Below, in pieces: positions 1 to 8,233 of a stretch of DNA of 45,376 bases (the first letter of the stretch is position 1; the number at the start of each line of letters is the position of its first letter). The DNA is taken from contig JBCBKL010000025.1 in assembly GCA_038521825.1 (NCBI GenBank), positions 1 through 45,376 on the forward strand. Direction: 5' to 3'. The translations under genes and the position numbers were made by a program. The notes beneath the pieces were generated by a model, which worked only from the letters and a program-made list of their open reading frames with translations, searched no databases and was not told the DNA's origin. The DNA comes from JBCBKL01 sp038521825 (lineage in GTDB: Bacteria > Pseudomonadota > Alphaproteobacteria > Rhodobacterales > Rhodobacteraceae).

Positions 1-323
1 GAGATGAGGTCAGCCACTGAAGTGATCCGCTGCGTTCGTCCGATCCGCACGAGCTTGCGCAGCCCCCACCACCAGCCGATCATGACCAGCGAAGGACCCA
101 AATAGATCGTTACGAATTCGAGACCCGACCGCGCCGCATAGCCAACCGCGCCGTAAAACGTCCAAGCGGTGCAGTAGATCGACAGCGACAGCGTATAGAC
201 CAGCGGCGATCGCAGCCAACTGCCTCTGCCCCGCGCCGCCGACCGCTCGGCGGCAAAGGCCACGGCAAAAAGGAACGCCACGTAGATCAGGCTGACGCCG
301 ACGAGGACGTTGAGCGTGGCCAT
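1..323 (-). CDS. Transporter-fused sensor histidine kinase, N-terminal part (cut by window edge)
   Basis: Only the first 107 or so codons are visible; the gene continues past base 1. The translation starts MATLNVLVGVSLIYVAFLF and contains SLSIYCTAWTFYGAVGY, then IYLGPSLVMIGWWWGLRKL and RTQRITSVADLI. These are hallmarks of the sodium:solute symporter (SLC5-like) domain that opens CbrA/CrbS-type sensor kinases. At least three membrane segments are visible. In that family the symporter domain is followed by PAS and histidine-kinase domains, which cannot be seen here, so a plain SSS transporter is the alternative. The start codon overlaps the stop of the upstream small membrane gene (TGATG), and a response regulator lies one gene further upstream, which favours a kinase. 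Confidence 0.7.
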   Translation of the reverse strand, partial: MATLNVLVGVSLIYVAFLFAVAFAAERSAARGRGSWLRSPLVYTLSLSIYCTAWTFYGAVGYAARSGLEFVTIYLGPSLVMIGWWWGLRKLVRIGRTQRITSVADLI

Positions 324-613
324 CAGTCGTCGTCGGGTTCGGCCCGCGCGCGTGGTACCGCAGAGCGGCCATCAAGCGCGAACCAAAGGATCGCACCCGC
401 GGCGATCAGCAAAAACCAAATGACGAACACATAGATCACGGCCTCGGACAAAGACCGCAGCGGCACGTCCTCGCTGGCCTCGATTGGCCAGAACAGCGGA
501 AACATCCAAAGCATGAGGCCCGCGACCGGCAAAACCCGCAGCGCGTCCATCAGCCGGCGCAGCCGATAGCTGCGGCGCTCTAGGAACACGCTGGGGCGTA
601 CCGTTTCGGTCAT
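323..613 (-). CDS. Small two-helix membrane protein of unknown function
   Basis: The 96-residue protein has two hydrophobic stretches, around residues 26-43 (VLPVAGLMLWMFPLFW) and 58-77 (AVIYVFVIWFLLIAAGAILW), and an acidic tail ending in EPDDD. It does not look like the DUF4212 small subunit that accompanies acetate-type symporters. It overlaps the response-regulator gene upstream by 4 bases (ATGA) and the kinase gene downstream (TGATG), so the three are translationally coupled. An accessory role in the membrane part of the sensor is inferred from position only. No family recognised. Confidence 0.75.
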   Translation of the reverse strand: MTETVRPSVFLERRSYRLRRLMDALRVLPVAGLMLWMFPLFWPIEASEDVPLRSLSEAVIYVFVIWFLLIAAGAILWFALDGRSAVPRARAEPDDD

Positions 614-987
614 TGCGCCTGCGCCCTGACCAAATCACGAACGGCGTTCAGAACCTCCTGATTGGAAAAAGGCTTGGTCATGAACCGACTAACCCCGGCC
701 CGCTCAGCCTGATCGCGGTCCCGCGATTGGCCCCGTGCGGTCAGCATCAGAACCGGCAGGTCCGAAAAATCTTCATCGGCACGGAGTTCCTTCAGTATGT
801 CCATCCCGCTCTTGCCCGGTAGCATATAGTCGAGCACCACCAGATCCGGTCGGATCTGCCGCACCCTGTCCATCGCAGTCGCCCCGTCGGAATGGCTGTC
901 GACCTGCCATCCTTCGCGGCTAAGCAGAAATTGCATGGCCTCGATGATATTTAGTTCATCTTCGACCAGCAAAACATGCTTGCCCAT
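610..987 (-). CDS. Single-domain (CheY-like) response regulator
   Basis: The 125-residue protein is a bare receiver domain with no output domain. It has the acidic pocket E9-D10 (LLVEDE), the phospho-acceptor D53 (VVLDYMLPG), T83 (LMLTARG) and K105 (FMTKPF). The start at 987 is chosen because GGAGGACAGC lies just upstream and the protein then begins with the canonical first strand MGKHVLLVEDE; an upstream in-frame start at 1047 would add a non-conserved leader. It overlaps the next gene by 4 bases and is probably phosphorylated by the kinase encoded downstream. With no DNA-binding domain, it must act through protein contacts or as a phosphate sink. Confidence 0.9.
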   Translation of the reverse strand: MGKHVLLVEDELNIIEAMQFLLSREGWQVDSHSDGATAMDRVRQIRPDLVVLDYMLPGKSGMDILKELRADEDFSDLPVLMLTARGQSRDRDQAERAGVSRFMTKPFSNQEVLNAVRDLVRAQAQ

Positions 988-1086
988 GTTGCTGTCCTCC
1001 CCCGAGGCCGGTTGCGGGTACGTCCGCTCCGGTCCTTCTTGATGCATTCACTATTGTCAGTTTTCCGGAGCCTGTCAAAAGGCTGG

Positions 1087-2385
1087 CTAGAGACCCTCTC
1101 GAAGGATCGAGGGCTCGCGCCGGCCGTCGCAACCGGCTTTGGGGCAGACGCGGCAGGTCGATCCAACCTGCATAAGATCCGGTGCCGGCGCATCACCGCC
1201 CATTGGGATCGGCACAACAAGCATCGTCGCATTCAGCAAAGGCGCGCGATTGAAGGCCACGTTGCCCACCGGTTCGGCCACGGCGATACATCGAAACTCG
1301 GCTGATGAGCGCCCCAGATGCACCACATGCTCGGCGATCACCTGACCGGGCGCCGCGATTGCCTGAAAGAGCGGCCAAAGCGGACAAGCTGAGCCATAGC
1401 GCGGTATGTCAAAGCCAGTGACGGGCTTGCGAAAAATCAGGCTTCCAGCACGGTCGCAGACGATCAGTCCCGAAGGCCGCTCGGGCAGCGATGCGTAACG
1501 GCGCATGACGCAGGCGACAGTTGCATCGAAATGCCGCGCCAGCGCGATTGGGTCGATGCCGCAATCGGCAACTGCATCTTCCAGCGCCTCGGCCGGAACC
1601 CGTTCGGCATCTTGAGCCAGCCCCTCAAGGATCCCGCGCGCGATCTGCCGGGCCGCGCCCGAACGCAGTTCGGCGCCGGCCTCGATCAGGGCATCAAGGC
1701 TTTCCTCACCACGCTCGTAAGCCGGGAAGCGGTAATCGCGCGCCGCAAAAAACGCCTCGACCTCCTCCTGCGGTGAACTCGCCGCCTCCGTATCACCCTC
1801 GGCGGCATCGAGATAGCTGACGAGAGCCTTTGAACTGCTGGCCAGGCGGCGGCTGTCCTGATCGATGTTTGCGTGAAAACGGTTTCGCCATTCCGGCGTC
1901 AGTTCCTGCTCTGCGACGAGGATCGACGCCGTCGACCGGATCGAAGCGGCAGTCGACAGCACCTCATGCACCGAAGCTGCCAGTTGCGGATCCTGCCCAA
2001 GCCTGTCCGAAAGCGTCTCTACCGTTCGTTCAAGCGCGCCGATCCGGCGGTAAATGATCGAGATCACGTCTGCCCATCCGGGAAACCGACCAGCCAGTTC
2101 CTCGGCCCGCTCGGCTTCTGCCGCAGCCAGACCCGCCTTGGCTGCGGCATCCCGCAAGGTCGCGATCAGCGCGGCCTCTGCGCCCTCGGTCAGCGCCGCC
2201 GGTTCGACTGAGAGCACGCGTGCAATGTCGAGCAGCAGCTTGCCTCCGATTCTGCGGCGGTTGTGCTCGATCAGATTGAGGTATGATGCGCTGATGCCAA
2301 CGTGTCGCGCCAGGTCCGCCTGCTTGAGCCCCGAAATCACCCGTCGCTCGCGTATGCGACTGCCTGTCAGACCTTCGCGCGCCAC
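1087..2385 (-). CDS. XRE-family short-chain fatty acyl regulator (ScfR/DUF2083 type)
   Basis: The 432-residue transcription factor has an N-terminal helix-turn-helix of the XRE/Cro type, about residues 8-62 (LKQADLARHVGISASYLNLI), a helical middle section, and a C-terminal domain ending in a C-x2-C-x4-C cluster (CRVCPKAGC). This architecture is that of the short-chain fatty acyl-CoA-responsive regulators related to RamB and PrpR, which control acetate, propionate or glyoxylate metabolism in other bacteria. It lies divergent from an ABC importer, with 229 bases between the starts, and upstream of the two-component genes. It may control either or both. The effector is inferred from the family. 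Confidence 0.85.
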   Translation of the reverse strand: MAREGLTGSRIRERRVISGLKQADLARHVGISASYLNLIEHNRRRIGGKLLLDIARVLSVEPAALTEGAEAALIATLRDAAAKAGLAAAEAERAEELAGRFPGWADVISIIYRRIGALERTVETLSDRLGQDPQLAASVHEVLSTAASIRSTASILVAEQELTPEWRNRFHANIDQDSRRLASSSKALVSYLDAAEGDTEAASSPQEEVEAFFAARDYRFPAYERGEESLDALIEAGAELRSGAARQIARGILEGLAQDAERVPAEALEDAVADCGIDPIALARHFDATVACVMRRYASLPERPSGLIVCDRAGSLIFRKPVTGFDIPRYGSACPLWPLFQAIAAPGQVIAEHVVHLGRSSAEFRCIAVAEPVGNVAFNRAPLLNATMLVVPIPMGGDAPAPDLMQVGSTCRVCPKAGCDGRREPSILREGL

Positions 2386-2614
2386 ATCTGCCCCCTTTGG
2401 TTTTCGCCATGCATTTCAATGACTTTCTGCACTGCGTCGTAAGCGGATTTACACTGCATACCATCGCATTGTGATTTTATTTACAAAATAGTTGAGACTT
2501 TCAAGGGACTTATTGCCTGATTTTCTGCTGGCGGGTGATAAAGGCTTTGCACACATGTGCCCGCGGCGAAAAGGGAGAGGAGCCCTGCCGCATCATCTCA
2601 ATGGGAGGGATTTT
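2386..2614. promoter_or_regulatory. Divergent promoter region of the regulator and the ABC importer
   Basis: This 229-base spacer separates the divergent regulator and binding-protein genes. It holds an AT-rich core at 2470-2496 with the imperfect inverted repeat ATTTT-atttac-AAAAT (2474-2489), and a CACATGTG palindrome near 2552-2559. A strong ribosome-binding site (GGGAGG, 2604-2609) precedes the ATG at 2615. Promoters for both directions must lie here. Neither repeat can be assigned to a regulator from sequence alone. Confidence 0.45.
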
Positions 2615-3952
2615 ATGTCCAAATCGTCACTGACTCGTCGTGGCATGCTCAAAACCGGTGCCGTTACCGGTGCGGGCCTTGCCGTTCCGACGATCTTTAC
2701 CGCGTCATCTGCGAGCGCGTTCACAAACGAACCGACCGGCAGCTCGGTCACCCTGGGGTTCAACGTTCCGCAGTCTGGACCCTATGCTGACGAAGGTGCT
2801 GACGAACTACGCGCATACGAACTTGCGGTCGAACACCTGAATGGCGGCGGCGACGGCGGGATGATGAGCACGTTCTCGTCAAAGGCGCTGCAAGGGAACG
2901 GTATCCTCGGCAAGAAAGTCGAATACGTCACCGGTGATACACAGACGAAATCGGACGCAGCTCGTGCTTCGGCCCGGTCGATGATCGAAAAAGACGGCGC
3001 GGTGATGATCACCGGCGGTTCATCCTCGGGCGTGGCCGTGGCCGTGCAGGCGCTCTGCCAAGAAGCAGGCGTCATCTTCATGGCGGGTCTGACCCACTCC
3101 AACGACACGACAGGCAAGGACAAGAAGGCCAACGGCTTCCGCCACTTCTTCAACTCCTACATGTCAGGTGCCGCGCTCGCGCCGATCCTGGCCGCCAACT
3201 ACGGCACGGACCGCAAGGCCTATCACCTGACCGCGGATTACAACTGGGGTTACACCACAGAAGAGGCCGTGCGTACCTCGACCGAGGCCATGGGCTGGGA
3301 AACTGTCGCCGCCGTTAAGACACCGCTGACACAAACAGACTTCTCGTCCTACATCGCGCCGGTTCTGCAATCGGGTGCCGACGTTCTGGTCCTGAACCAC
3401 TATGGCGGCAACATGGTCAACTCGCTGACCAACGCTGTTCAGTTCGGACTGCGCGACAAGCAGGTCAACGGCAAGAACTTCGAGATCGTCGTTCCGCTAT
3501 ACAGCCGCCTGATGGCGAAAGGTGCGGGTGCCAACGTTAAGGGCATCTTCGGATCGACCAACTGGCACTGGTCGCTTCAGGATGAAGGCTCGAAAACCTT
3601 CGTCAAATCCTTCGGCACCAAGTACGGCTTCCCGCCCAGCCAGGCCGCGCACACCTGCTATGTGCAGGCGCTGCTTTATGCGGATGCCGTCGAACGTGCC
3701 GGTTCGTTCAACCCATGCGCGGTCGGCGAGGCCCTGGAAGGCTTCGAATTCGACGGCATGGGCAACGGCCCGACGCTCTACCGTGCCGAAGACCACCAAT
3801 GCTTCAAGGACGTGCTGGTCGTGAAAGGGAAAGAGAACCCGACATCGGAGTTCGACCTTCTCGAGATCGTCGAAATCACGCCGGTCAGCCAGGTCACCTA
3901 CGACGCGTCGATCTTCGGCGGCGAGCTGGGCACCTGCAACCCCGGCGCCTAA
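2615..3952 (+). CDS. ABC importer substrate-binding protein, Tat-exported
   Basis: The 445-residue periplasmic binding protein is of the branched-chain amino acid/amide class (Peripla_BP_6). The N-terminus carries the twin-arginine motif TRRGMLK (residues 7-13), a hydrophobic stretch and SASAF near the cleavage site, so it is probably exported folded by Tat. The mature part opens with VTLGFNVPQSGPYADEGA, the usual first strand of this class. The start at 2615 is set by GGGAGG and by the Tat motif. It heads a five-gene importer operon. The ligand cannot be read from sequence; urea, short amides, amino acids and small carboxylates are all possible for this class. The adjacent acyl-CoA-type regulator makes a short carboxylate or its precursor attractive, as inference. 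Confidence 0.88.
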   Translation: MSKSSLTRRGMLKTGAVTGAGLAVPTIFTASSASAFTNEPTGSSVTLGFNVPQSGPYADEGADELRAYELAVEHLNGGGDGGMMSTFSSKALQGNGILGKKVEYVTGDTQTKSDAARASARSMIEKDGAVMITGGSSSGVAVAVQALCQEAGVIFMAGLTHSNDTTGKDKKANGFRHFFNSYMSGAALAPILAANYGTDRKAYHLTADYNWGYTTEEAVRTSTEAMGWETVAAVKTPLTQTDFSSYIAPVLQSGADVLVLNHYGGNMVNSLTNAVQFGLRDKQVNGKNFEIVVPLYSRLMAKGAGANVKGIFGSTNWHWSLQDEGSKTFVKSFGTKYGFPPSQAAHTCYVQALLYADAVERAGSFNPCAVGEALEGFEFDGMGNGPTLYRAEDHQCFKDVLVVKGKENPTSEFDLLEIVEITPVSQVTYDASIFGGELGTCNPGA

Positions 3953-3966
3953 GACCAAACCAAAAA

Positions 3967-3987
3967 GGGTGGGCAATTTGCCCACCC
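3967..3987 (+). promoter_or_regulatory. Stem-loop between binding protein and permease genes
   Basis: A perfect 9-bp stem (GGGTGGGCA / TGCCCACCC) with a 3-base loop lies 14 bases after the binding-protein stop. On the plus strand no T-run follows, so it is not a standard intrinsic terminator in the operon direction. Hairpins in this position commonly stabilise the upstream message and partly limit read-through, giving more binding protein than permease. That role is inferred. Confidence 0.6.
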
Positions 3988-4032
3988 ATCCTGCTCAGGC
4001 GGGATTCCTCCCCTTAACCAGAGGTCAGACCG

Positions 4033-5064
4033 ATGGAAGCCATAATCCTTCAAGTCCTGAATGGGCTCGACAAGGGCTCGGCCTATGCGCTGATCGCGCT
4101 TGGGCTTACATTGATTTTCGGCACGCTCGGCGTCGTGAACTTCGCCCATGGCGCGCTCTTCATGATCGGCGCGTTCTGCGCTGTGACACTCAGCCGGATC
4201 CTCACACTCAGTCACACAGTGGTTGACGAGACAAGAACTGACTTTCTAGGAAATCCGCTCAAGGTCGACGTTCCTTACGTCTATGACTGGTTCGGACAGG
4301 CCACCGGGGATGCCATTATCGACTGGGCTGTTCCTCTGTCCATCCTCTTCGCCATTCCCGTCATGATCGGGCTGGGCGTGTTGATGGAGCGCGGGCTGAT
4401 CAAGCACTTCTACAAACGCCCCCATGCTGACCAGATCCTGGTGACCTTCGGCCTTGCCATCGTGCTGCAGGAAATCATCAAGTATTACTACGGCGCCAAC
4501 CCGATCCCGACACCGGCTCCAGCCGCGTTCAAGGGCTCGTTCGATTTCGGCGCGCTGCTGGGCTTTGACCCCAACATCATCATCTATCCCTACTGGCGGA
4601 TCATCTATTTCGCCTTTGCAGCAGTGATCATCGGAGCGGTCTTTGCCTTCTTGCAGTTTACCACCTTCGGGATGGTTGTGCGCGCAGGCATGGCGGACCG
4701 GGAGACCGTGCAATTGCTGGGCATCAACATAGACCGCCGCTTTACCCTGATGTTCGGGATCGCGGCTGCGGTCGCGGGGCTAGCGGGTGTCATGTACACC
4801 CCGATCAACTCGCCAAACTACCACATGGGGATGGACTTCCTCGTTCTCAGCTTCGTGGTCGTCGTCGTGGGTGGCATGGGTTCGTTGCCGGGCGCGGTGC
4901 TGGCGGGGTTTGTGCTGGGCATCCTCGAAAGCTTTGCGTCGATGCGCGAGGTTCTCAATGTACTGCCCGGTCTGAACCAGATCATCATCTACCTCGTTGC
5001 CATCATCATTCTTCTCACCCGACCCCGTGGCCTTATGGGCCGCAAGGGCATGATGGAGGACTAA
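4033..5064 (+). CDS. ABC importer inner-membrane permease (LivH type)
   Basis: The 343-residue polytopic protein matches the LivH half of the branched-chain amino acid permease pair. It begins MEAIILQVLNGLDKGSAYAL, followed by GLTLIFGTLGVVNFAHGALF, the classic LivH signature. The coupling segment near residues 213-233 includes VRAGMADRETVQLLGINI, and VGGMGSLPGAVLAGFVLG follows near residue 280. About eight membrane segments are visible. A hydrophilic insert around residues 61-90 (DETRTDFLGNPLKVDVPYVYD) makes it longer than the usual roughly 300 residues. It lies 3 bases before the LivM-type gene. It forms the channel with that partner. Confidence 0.92.
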   Translation: MEAIILQVLNGLDKGSAYALIALGLTLIFGTLGVVNFAHGALFMIGAFCAVTLSRILTLSHTVVDETRTDFLGNPLKVDVPYVYDWFGQATGDAIIDWAVPLSILFAIPVMIGLGVLMERGLIKHFYKRPHADQILVTFGLAIVLQEIIKYYYGANPIPTPAPAAFKGSFDFGALLGFDPNIIIYPYWRIIYFAFAAVIIGAVFAFLQFTTFGMVVRAGMADRETVQLLGINIDRRFTLMFGIAAAVAGLAGVMYTPINSPNYHMGMDFLVLSFVVVVVGGMGSLPGAVLAGFVLGILESFASMREVLNVLPGLNQIIIYLVAIIILLTRPRGLMGRKGMMED

Positions 5065-5067
5065 GCC

Positions 5068-6267
5068 ATGTTCGGACTGGACGCCAAAGACACCCGCCTG
5101 CTGATCATCGTCGCGATCCTCACGATGGCGGCGCCCTTCATCCTCAACCCCTTCCCCGAAGGTTCTGCCATGGCGCAGTTCAACGCGGGCTATCCTGACC
5201 TGATGCAGCGGTTCGTGATCTTCGGGATCTTCGCGATCGGGTTCAACATCCTCTTCGGCCTCACCGGCTATCTCAGCTTTGGCCACGCAGCCTTTCTGGG
5301 GGTCGGGTCTTACGCCGCAATCTGGATGATGAAGCTGCTGACCATGAACGTGATCCCGGCCATCATCGTATCGGTCATCGTCGCGGGGCTCTTTTCCCTC
5401 GCCGTCGGCTGGATCTCGCTCCGGCGGTCGGGGATCTACTTTTCGATCCTGACGCTCGCCTTCGCGCAGATGTCCTATTCGCTGGCCTATTCGGTGCTGA
5501 CACCGGTCACGGGGGGTGAGACGGGTCTGCAGCCCAAGGTCAATGACCCGCGCATCCTCGATGGGGCGGTCACGGACGGTGTAGTACCGAAGGCGAACCT
5601 CTTTGGTCTCGAAATGGTGTCGAGCTACGATCTTGGCTTGGGCAGCTGGGTCTTCACGTTCAACGCCGGCTACTACATCGCGGCCATCGTGATGCTGCTG
5701 AGCTTTTACCTCTCAATCCGTATCTTCCGCTCGCCGTTTGGCATGATGCTGCGGGCCATCAAATCAAACCAACAGCGGATGAGCTATACTGGGCTAAACC
5801 CCAAACCCTATACGCTCGCGGCCTTCGTGATCTCGGGCATGTATGCCGGACTTGCCGGTGGCCTGATGGTGGCGATGGACACGCAGGCCGGGGCCGAGCG
5901 GATGTTCTGGACCGCCTCGGGTGAGGTCGTTCTGATGTCGATCCTCGGCGGTGTAGGCACGCTGATAGGACCCGTGTTGGGCGCCGGTGCGATCAAGTAC
6001 ATGGAAAACATCCTGTCCAAGATCAACTCAGACATCCTGCACACTTGGTTCGCCTTCCTGCCCGAAGGGCTCGAAGATTTCATCGTCGCGATCATCTACC
6101 CCTTCATCGGCAAGGGCTGGCACCTCACCCTGGGCATTATCTTCATGCTTGTCGTGATTTTCCTGCCCGGCGGCCTGGTCGAAGGCGGTCAACGCATTGC
6201 CCGGCTCTTCGGACGCAAGAAACGCGCTGATGATACCGCTCGCGGCAAAACAACCCCCGCGGAATAA
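5068..6267 (+). CDS. ABC importer inner-membrane permease (LivM type)
   Basis: The 399-residue second permease contains the LivM signature GYLSFGHAAFLGVGSYAAIW (about residues 68-87), GWISLRRSGIYFSILTLAFA, and the coupling loop GMMLRAIKSNQQRMSYTGL. The ISGMYAGLAGGLM and SILGGVGTLIGPVLGA segments follow. The C-terminus is a basic cytoplasmic tail. It starts 3 bases after the LivH-type stop and ends 12 bases before the first ATPase gene, so it is part of the same operon. Function as one half of the translocation pore follows from the family. Confidence 0.92.
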   Translation: MFGLDAKDTRLLIIVAILTMAAPFILNPFPEGSAMAQFNAGYPDLMQRFVIFGIFAIGFNILFGLTGYLSFGHAAFLGVGSYAAIWMMKLLTMNVIPAIIVSVIVAGLFSLAVGWISLRRSGIYFSILTLAFAQMSYSLAYSVLTPVTGGETGLQPKVNDPRILDGAVTDGVVPKANLFGLEMVSSYDLGLGSWVFTFNAGYYIAAIVMLLSFYLSIRIFRSPFGMMLRAIKSNQQRMSYTGLNPKPYTLAAFVISGMYAGLAGGLMVAMDTQAGAERMFWTASGEVVLMSILGGVGTLIGPVLGAGAIKYMENILSKINSDILHTWFAFLPEGLEDFIVAIIYPFIGKGWHLTLGIIFMLVVIFLPGGLVEGGQRIARLFGRKKRADDTARGKTTPAE

Positions 6268-6279
6268 GGAGAGAAACCC

Positions 6280-7035
6280 ATGGGTATCCTCGAAGTCAAA
6301 AACGTGGGCAAACGCTTTGGCGGTCTTCAGGCCCTCGGCAATGTGAACCTGAGCGTGAAGGAAAACACCATTCACGCCATCATCGGACCGAACGGCGCGG
6401 GCAAGTCCACCCTGCTGAACTGTCTGGTGGGCAAGCTGATCCCAGACACCGGCTCGGTCATGTTCGACAGTCAGTCGGTTCTGGGGCGCAAACCCTACGA
6501 GATCAACCAGCTCGGCATTAGCCGCGTGTTCCAGACACCCGAGATCTTTGGCGACCTGACGGTCATGGAAAACATGATGATCCCTTGCCTCGCCAAGCGG
6601 GATGGTTCGTTCGAGCTGAATGCCATCGGCGACATGCTCAAGGATGCCGAGATTGTGGACCGCGCGACCCACATGCTCGAAGAGATGAACATGGCCGACA
6701 AGCGCGACATGCACGCGGCCGCCATGTCGCGCGGTGACAAGCGGCGTCTAGAGATCGGGATGTGTCTGTCCCAAGAACCACGCCTGCTCCTGCTCGATGA
6801 ACCGACGGCGGGTATGGCCCGTGCGGACACCAACAACACGATCGACCTGCTGCGGCAGATCAAGGAAGAGCGCGACATCACAATCGCGATCATCGAGCAC
6901 GACATGCATGTGGTCTTTTCGCTCGCAGAACGGATCACGGTCCTTGCCCAGGGCACCCCTCTGGTCGAGGACACCCCGGAAAACATCAAGGGCCACCCCA
7001 AGGTGCGCGAAGCGTATCTGGGCGAAGCGGCATAG
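6280..7035 (+). CDS. ABC importer ATPase (LivG type)
   Basis: The 251-residue ATPase has Walker A GPNGAGKST (residues 36-44), a Q-loop region (ISRVFQTPEIFGDLTVMEN), signature MSRGDKRRLEIG, Walker B LLLLDEPTAGM and the H-loop IIEHDMHVVF. The signature begins SRGD rather than the usual SGGE, a variation seen in LivG-like proteins. A ribosome-binding site (AAGGAGAGAAACCC) precedes the ATG. It energises the importer together with the LivF-type ATPase encoded next. Confidence 0.93.
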   Translation: MGILEVKNVGKRFGGLQALGNVNLSVKENTIHAIIGPNGAGKSTLLNCLVGKLIPDTGSVMFDSQSVLGRKPYEINQLGISRVFQTPEIFGDLTVMENMMIPCLAKRDGSFELNAIGDMLKDAEIVDRATHMLEEMNMADKRDMHAAAMSRGDKRRLEIGMCLSQEPRLLLLDEPTAGMARADTNNTIDLLRQIKEERDITIAIIEHDMHVVFSLAERITVLAQGTPLVEDTPENIKGHPKVREAYLGEAA

Positions 7036-7047
7036 GGAGGGATCGCC

Positions 7048-7803
7048 ATGAACGTCAAACCCGACTTCTCAAAAGGCGTCAGCCACGCCTCCACCGCCCC
7101 CGCATTTCTCAGCGTGTGGGACATGCATGCCTATTACGGCGAAAGCTATATCGTGCAGGGCATCACCTTTAACGTGCACGAAGGCGAGATCCTGGCCCTG
7201 CTGGGCCGGAACGGCGCAGGCAAAACATCAACCCTGCGCTCCATTGCGCGGATCGGCGACCCGCAGGTGACGCGTGGCGAGATCTGGCTGGACCATCAGC
7301 CTTTGCACAAGATGTCCAGCCACGAGGCATCGGGGGCGGGTCTGGGCCTTGTACCTGAAGATCGGCGGATCATCCCCGGCCTGACAGTCGAGGAAAATCT
7401 CAAGCTTGCACAGATCGCCCCCCCCGTAGGTTGGTCGATCGAGCGGCTCTACGAGCTCTTCCCCCGCCTCGGCGAGCGCCGCAGTCAGGAAGGTGTGACG
7501 CTTTCGGGTGGTGAGCAGCAGATGCTGGCCATTGCCCGCGCGCTGGCCCGTGACATCAAGGTGCTGTTGCTCGACGAACCGTATGAAGGTCTTGCCCCGG
7601 TCATCGTCGATGAGATCGAAAAGACGCTCGCCATCATTAAGGAACAGGGGATCACTACGATCCTGGTGGAACAGAACGCGGTAAGGGCCCTTCAGCTGGC
7701 CGACCGGGCGATCATTCTCGACACGGGCGGCATAGTCTTCGACGGAACCGCATCCGAGGTGCTGGAAAACGCGGAACTACGGGCGGAATATCTCGCCATC
7801 TGA
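7048..7803 (+). CDS. ABC importer ATPase (LivF type)
   Basis: The 251-residue ATPase has Walker A GRNGAGKTS (residues 53-61), the LivF-typical VPEDRRIIPGLTVEENL, signature LSGGEQQMLAIARAL, Walker B VLLLDEPYEGL and H-loop-region VEQNAVRALQLADRA, where the usual His is Asn as in other LivF proteins. It has an N-terminal extension of about 20 residues before the first strand. GGAGGGATCGCC precedes the start. It is the last gene of the importer operon and is followed by a hairpin terminator. Confidence 0.93.
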   Translation: MNVKPDFSKGVSHASTAPAFLSVWDMHAYYGESYIVQGITFNVHEGEILALLGRNGAGKTSTLRSIARIGDPQVTRGEIWLDHQPLHKMSSHEASGAGLGLVPEDRRIIPGLTVEENLKLAQIAPPVGWSIERLYELFPRLGERRSQEGVTLSGGEQQMLAIARALARDIKVLLLDEPYEGLAPVIVDEIEKTLAIIKEQGITTILVEQNAVRALQLADRAIILDTGGIVFDGTASEVLENAELRAEYLAI

Positions 7804-7832
7804 CCGGACGCCCTCCCTCCACCGGTCATCAA

Positions 7833-7859
7833 AAGGCCAGTCCTCGGCGGGCTGGCCTT
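7833..7859 (+). terminator. Intrinsic terminator of the ABC importer operon
   Basis: An 8-bp stem (AAGGCCAG / CTGGCCTT) with an 11-base loop is followed by TTATTTA. It starts 30 bases after the last importer gene. The A-rich left flank means it may also terminate transcription from the convergent lipoprotein gene on the minus strand. Confidence 0.75.
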
Positions 7860-7865
7860 ATTTAA

Positions 7866-8138
7866 TCAGCAGCGCTCGATCCGATAGGTCCCGTCGCCGC
7901 GAGCATAGGCGCATTCCTGCGTCTGGTTGTTGCGCGCCACCAGCGTGCCCACGGCAGCACCGGCCAGCCCGGCCAGAATCGTCCATTCGGGATTGGCATC
8001 AAACGCGCTGGCCGTCACTACGCCGACCGCCGCCCCGGCAAGCCCGCTCAGGACAACCTCGTCTTGGGCGCTCATCTCTTCACAAGCCGTGAGGCCAAGC
8101 GCCGCGACGGCAAGAGCGGCTACAGCAGATTTTCCCAT
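7866..8138 (-). CDS. Small glycine-zipper lipoprotein
   Basis: The 90-residue protein has a lipoprotein signal peptide with lipobox LTAC (Cys19), then two glycine-rich amphipathic segments, VVLSGLAGAAVGVVTASAF and WTILAGLAGAAVGTLVARN, each with small-residue spacing typical of glycine-zipper membrane segments. It ends with a cysteine-containing tail (CAYARGDGTYRIERC) that could form a disulfide. The start at 8138 is preferred over the ATG nine bases upstream because AGAAGG is then 8-9 bases away instead of adjacent. An envelope role is likely; nothing more specific can be said. Confidence 0.8.
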   Translation of the reverse strand: MGKSAVAALAVAALGLTACEEMSAQDEVVLSGLAGAAVGVVTASAFDANPEWTILAGLAGAAVGTLVARNNQTQECAYARGDGTYRIERC

Positions 8139-8233
8139 TCGATCCATCCTTCTGTAAGTGGATGAACAAGACCCTATCGTTGGGAAGATCTCGTGCCTTG
8201 ATCCGGGTCAAGCAGCCGGTCAGCAAGACACGC

